From Lactobacillus acidophilus (GTDB taxonomy: Bacteria; Bacillota; Bacilli; Lactobacillales; Lactobacillaceae): a stretch of DNA of 64,000 nucleotides. Under the pieces are notes generated by a model. That model worked only from the letters and a program-made list of their open reading frames with translations, had not been told where the DNA came from and made no database searches. Position 1 is the first letter of the stretch. Each line of letters begins with the position of its first letter. The stretch covers positions 1,860,001 through 1,924,000 of the forward strand of contig NZ_CP139575.1 of the NCBI RefSeq assembly GCF_034298135.1, in the 5' to 3' direction. Shown here piece by piece: positions 61,682 to 64,000 of the stretch. The position numbers were made by a program, and so were the translations under genes.

Positions 61682-63040
61682 ATGTTTCTAAAGAAAAAGC
61701 ATGTAGCTCCTAAAGCGACATACCGTGAAGTATGGTCAAAAGGTGATCTTGCTACCAAGTTATCATTTTTCATAATGGGTAGTAATGCCTTAGCTAACAA
61801 ACAATGGGTAAAAGGTCTTGCATTTTTACTTTCAGAAATTATTTTCATTGTTTGGTTTGTTCTTAGCGGTATTCCAACTTTAAATACTTTAGCTACATTA
61901 GGTACTAATAAGACCAAAAAAGTTGTTTATGATGCTGCACAAGGTGTTTATGTTACTAAGCAACCGTCAAACTCAGTTTTAATTTTGCTATTTGGGGTGC
62001 TGGCAGTAATTTTATGTATAGCAATTATTTATCTATACATTGTTAACTTGCGCTCAACAAGACATAATTACATATTAAAACGTGATGGTGGTCACATTCC
62101 GACCAATGTTGAAGAACTTAAGAGCTTACTTGACACGCGTTTACACGCAACTTTAATGGTTATACCATTATTAGGTATTTTGTTCTTTACCATCTTGCCA
62201 ACAATCTTTATGATTTCAATGGCATTTACTAACTATGACCGTCAACACCCAATTGCCTTCTCTTGGACTGGATTTCAAGCATTTGGTAATGTTCTTAGTG
62301 GTGACTTAGCGGGTACTTTCTTCCCAGTATTGGGCTGGACATTGATTTGGGCTGTAGCAGCTACTGCTACTACTTTCTTCTTTGGTGTGTTACTTGCTTT
62401 ATTGATTGAATCCAAGGGTATTAAACATAAGGGCTTTTGGAGAACAGTCTTTGTAATTGTTTGGGCTGTTCCTCAATTCGTTTCACTTTTAATGATGGCT
62501 CAGTTCTTGGACTATCAAGGTGCTTTAAACAATATCTTGATGAACTTACACTGGATTAGCTCTCCTATCCACTTTATTGATAACCAGGCTTCACCATTGG
62601 TAGCCAGAATTACAGTTATTATTGTTAACATGTGGATCGGTATTCCAGTTTCAATGCTGGTATCTACAGCTATTATTCAAAACTTGCCACAAGATCAAAT
62701 TGAAGCTGCCAAGATTGATGGTGCTAATGCTGCACAAATTTTCAGATCAATTACTTTCCCACAAATCTTATTTGTTATGGCACCTTCACTTATCCAACAA
62801 TTTATTGGTAACATTAACAACTTCAATGTTATCTTCTTGCTGACAGGTGGTGCGCCGATGAACAGTCACTATAACGGCGCCGGATCGACTGACTTACTGG
62901 TAACGTGGTTGTATAACTTAACGTTCGGGCAAGAGCAGCGATATAACGCTTCAGCCGTACTTGGTATCTTAATCTTTATAATTAGTGCGGTTGTATCGTT
63001 GATAGCATATAGACACACTAACGCTTATAAGGAGGGCTAG
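61682..63040 (+). CDS. malF: Maltose/maltodextrin ABC transporter permease MalF
   Basis: This 452-residue permease has eight or so membrane helices. An N-terminal extension has two extra helices and a loop (YDAAQGVYVTKQPSN), followed by the MetI-like core. The coupling EAA loop is EAAKIDGANAAQIFRSITFPQI, which docks on MalK. GAAGGGGAG precedes the ATG. malG starts 2 bases after its stop. It forms the membrane channel with MalG. Confidence 0.93.
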   Translation: MFLKKKHVAPKATYREVWSKGDLATKLSFFIMGSNALANKQWVKGLAFLLSEIIFIVWFVLSGIPTLNTLATLGTNKTKKVVYDAAQGVYVTKQPSNSVLILLFGVLAVILCIAIIYLYIVNLRSTRHNYILKRDGGHIPTNVEELKSLLDTRLHATLMVIPLLGILFFTILPTIFMISMAFTNYDRQHPIAFSWTGFQAFGNVLSGDLAGTFFPVLGWTLIWAVAATATTFFFGVLLALLIESKGIKHKGFWRTVFVIVWAVPQFVSLLMMAQFLDYQGALNNILMNLHWISSPIHFIDNQASPLVARITVIIVNMWIGIPVSMLVSTAIIQNLPQDQIEAAKIDGANAAQIFRSITFPQILFVMAPSLIQQFIGNINNFNVIFLLTGGAPMNSHYNGAGSTDLLVTWLYNLTFGQEQRYNASAVLGILIFIISAVVSLIAYRHTNAYKEG

Positions 63041-63042
63041 AC

Positions 63043-63900
63043 ATGAAGTCATATTCTAATCAAAGACGGCTCTCATTAATCTTTCGGTATATTCTTTTAA
63101 CTGTATTAGCTATTCTTTGGATTTTACCGATTGTCTGGATCGTCTTGGCAAGTTTTTCATACAATGATACTGGATTTGTTTCGACCTTCTGGCCAGAACA
63201 ATTTACTTTGCAAAACTATATTGGTATTTTTACTAATTCACAGTATCCATTTGTTAACTGGATTATTAATACATTGATTGTTTCACTTCTTTCAATGATT
63301 ATCTCAACATTCTTAACAATTTCAGTTGCCTATGTTTTATCACGACTTCGTTTTAAGTTTAGAAAGCCATTTCTTCAAATTGCTTTAGTTTTGGGGATGT
63401 TCCCAGGTTTCATGTCAATGATTGCCTTGTACTACATCTTAAAAGGTTTGAATATGTTAAACCTCTTTGGTTTACTTTTGGTTTACGTTGGTGGTGCCGG
63501 ACTTGGCTTCTACGTTGCTAAAGGATTCTTTGATACAATTCCTAGATCAATTGATGAAGCTGCTGAAATTGATGGTGCTACTAAGTGGCAAGTATTTCTT
63601 CATATTGGATTGCCACTTTCAAAGCCAATGATCGTTTATACTGCTTTAACTGCTTTCATTGCACCTTGGACAGACTTCATTTTCTCAGGTATCATTCTTT
63701 CAACTTCAGGAAATGCGAAGACTTATACTATTGCCTACGGACTTTACAACATGGTTCACACGGCTAAGGGTAATGCAACTGCATACTTTGCACAATTCGT
63801 TGCAGGATGTGTAATCATTGCTATCCCTATTACTATCTTGTTTGTCTTCATGCAGAAGTTCTATGTTAATGGTATTACTGCTGGTGCTGATAAAGGTTAA
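63043..63900 (+). CDS. malG: Maltose/maltodextrin ABC transporter permease MalG
   Basis: This 285-residue, six-helix permease partners MalF. It has the EAA loop DEAAEIDGATKWQVFLHIGLPL and the typical MalG ending VLFVFMQKFYVNGITAGADKG. AAGGAGG is inside the end of malF, just before the ATG. It is the last gene of the transporter operon, followed by a terminator. Confidence 0.94.
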   Translation: MKSYSNQRRLSLIFRYILLTVLAILWILPIVWIVLASFSYNDTGFVSTFWPEQFTLQNYIGIFTNSQYPFVNWIINTLIVSLLSMIISTFLTISVAYVLSRLRFKFRKPFLQIALVLGMFPGFMSMIALYYILKGLNMLNLFGLLLVYVGGAGLGFYVAKGFFDTIPRSIDEAAEIDGATKWQVFLHIGLPLSKPMIVYTALTAFIAPWTDFIFSGIILSTSGNAKTYTIAYGLYNMVHTAKGNATAYFAQFVAGCVIIAIPITILFVFMQKFYVNGITAGADKG

Positions 63901-63916
63901 TCAAAAATTTGCTTAT

Positions 63917-63954
63917 GCTAAAAAATGTCTTGCTTCGGCAAGGCATTTTTTGTT
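63917..63954 (+). terminator. Terminator of the mal transporter operon
   Basis: Hairpin AAAAATG-CTTGC-TTCG-GCAAG-CATTTTT (small bulges) with T7, 17 bases or so after malG. Confidence 0.87.
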
Positions 63955-64000
63955 TGCTTTTGAAGGCGAAGTTATACAATCAACTTAAGATGATTAACAT

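Overview
The window is low-GC Gram-positive DNA and looks like Lactobacillus of the gasseri/johnsonii group. Supporting signs are the full D-alanylation operon, a ClpL chaperone behind a CIRCE box, a T-box in front of asnA, a SLAP-domain GH25 lysozyme, and a maltose/maltodextrin cluster that includes an acetate kinase gene, as known in the L. acidophilus group. The species call is inference from gene content and order. 

Layout: 1-4200 holds the 3' part of dltA, then dltBCD and a co-transcribed serine-hydrolase gene. 4300-6080 has two small membrane-protein genes that both look frameshifted, a candidate structured RNA with its own promoter and terminator, and a DUF975 membrane protein. 6087-12540 holds a secreted lysozyme, a MurJ/YtgP-type flippase, a small unknown protein and an ABC exporter pair. 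12617-14819 is a stand-alone PTS EIIC overlapping a DUF915 alpha/beta hydrolase. 15037-18017 carries clpL and a type I signal peptidase. An IS1182-type element sits immediately downstream. 19900-25900 is mostly amino-acid permeases plus a class I glutamine amidotransferase. 

25960-28820 is a tight thiol-redox operon: a thioredoxin-like protein, an unrecognised 47-aa protein with a CGPDGC motif, an ArsR-type regulator fused to a rhodanese domain, thioredoxin reductase, a DsbA-family oxidoreductase and a possible 19-aa membrane peptide. This is the best candidate for an under-described system. 28900-35650 has asnA under an Asn T-box, mupG, two tRNA genes, and divergent guaC and purA-purB with two Pur-box-like sites between them. 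35700-43730 contains small membrane proteins, three EamA transporters, an NlpC/P60 hydrolase, gatD, an IS200/IS605-type tnpB element with an internal deletion, a YxeA protein and a ThiD/PdxK-type kinase. 43825-48000 has glpK, a frameshifted Rgg-like regulator and an ABC exporter. 

48072-63950 is the maltose region: tyrosine phosphatase, LacI-type regulator, ackA, alpha-glucosidase, neopullulanase, maltose phosphorylase, beta-phosphoglucomutase, then malKEFG. Imported maltodextrins would be trimmed by the two GH13 enzymes. Maltose would be split by MalP to glucose and beta-glucose-1-phosphate, which PgmB converts to glucose-6-phosphate. An IS3-type element lies between pgmB and malK and leaves malK with no visible ribosome binding site. 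Several genes carry single-base indels, which may be real decay or assembly error.
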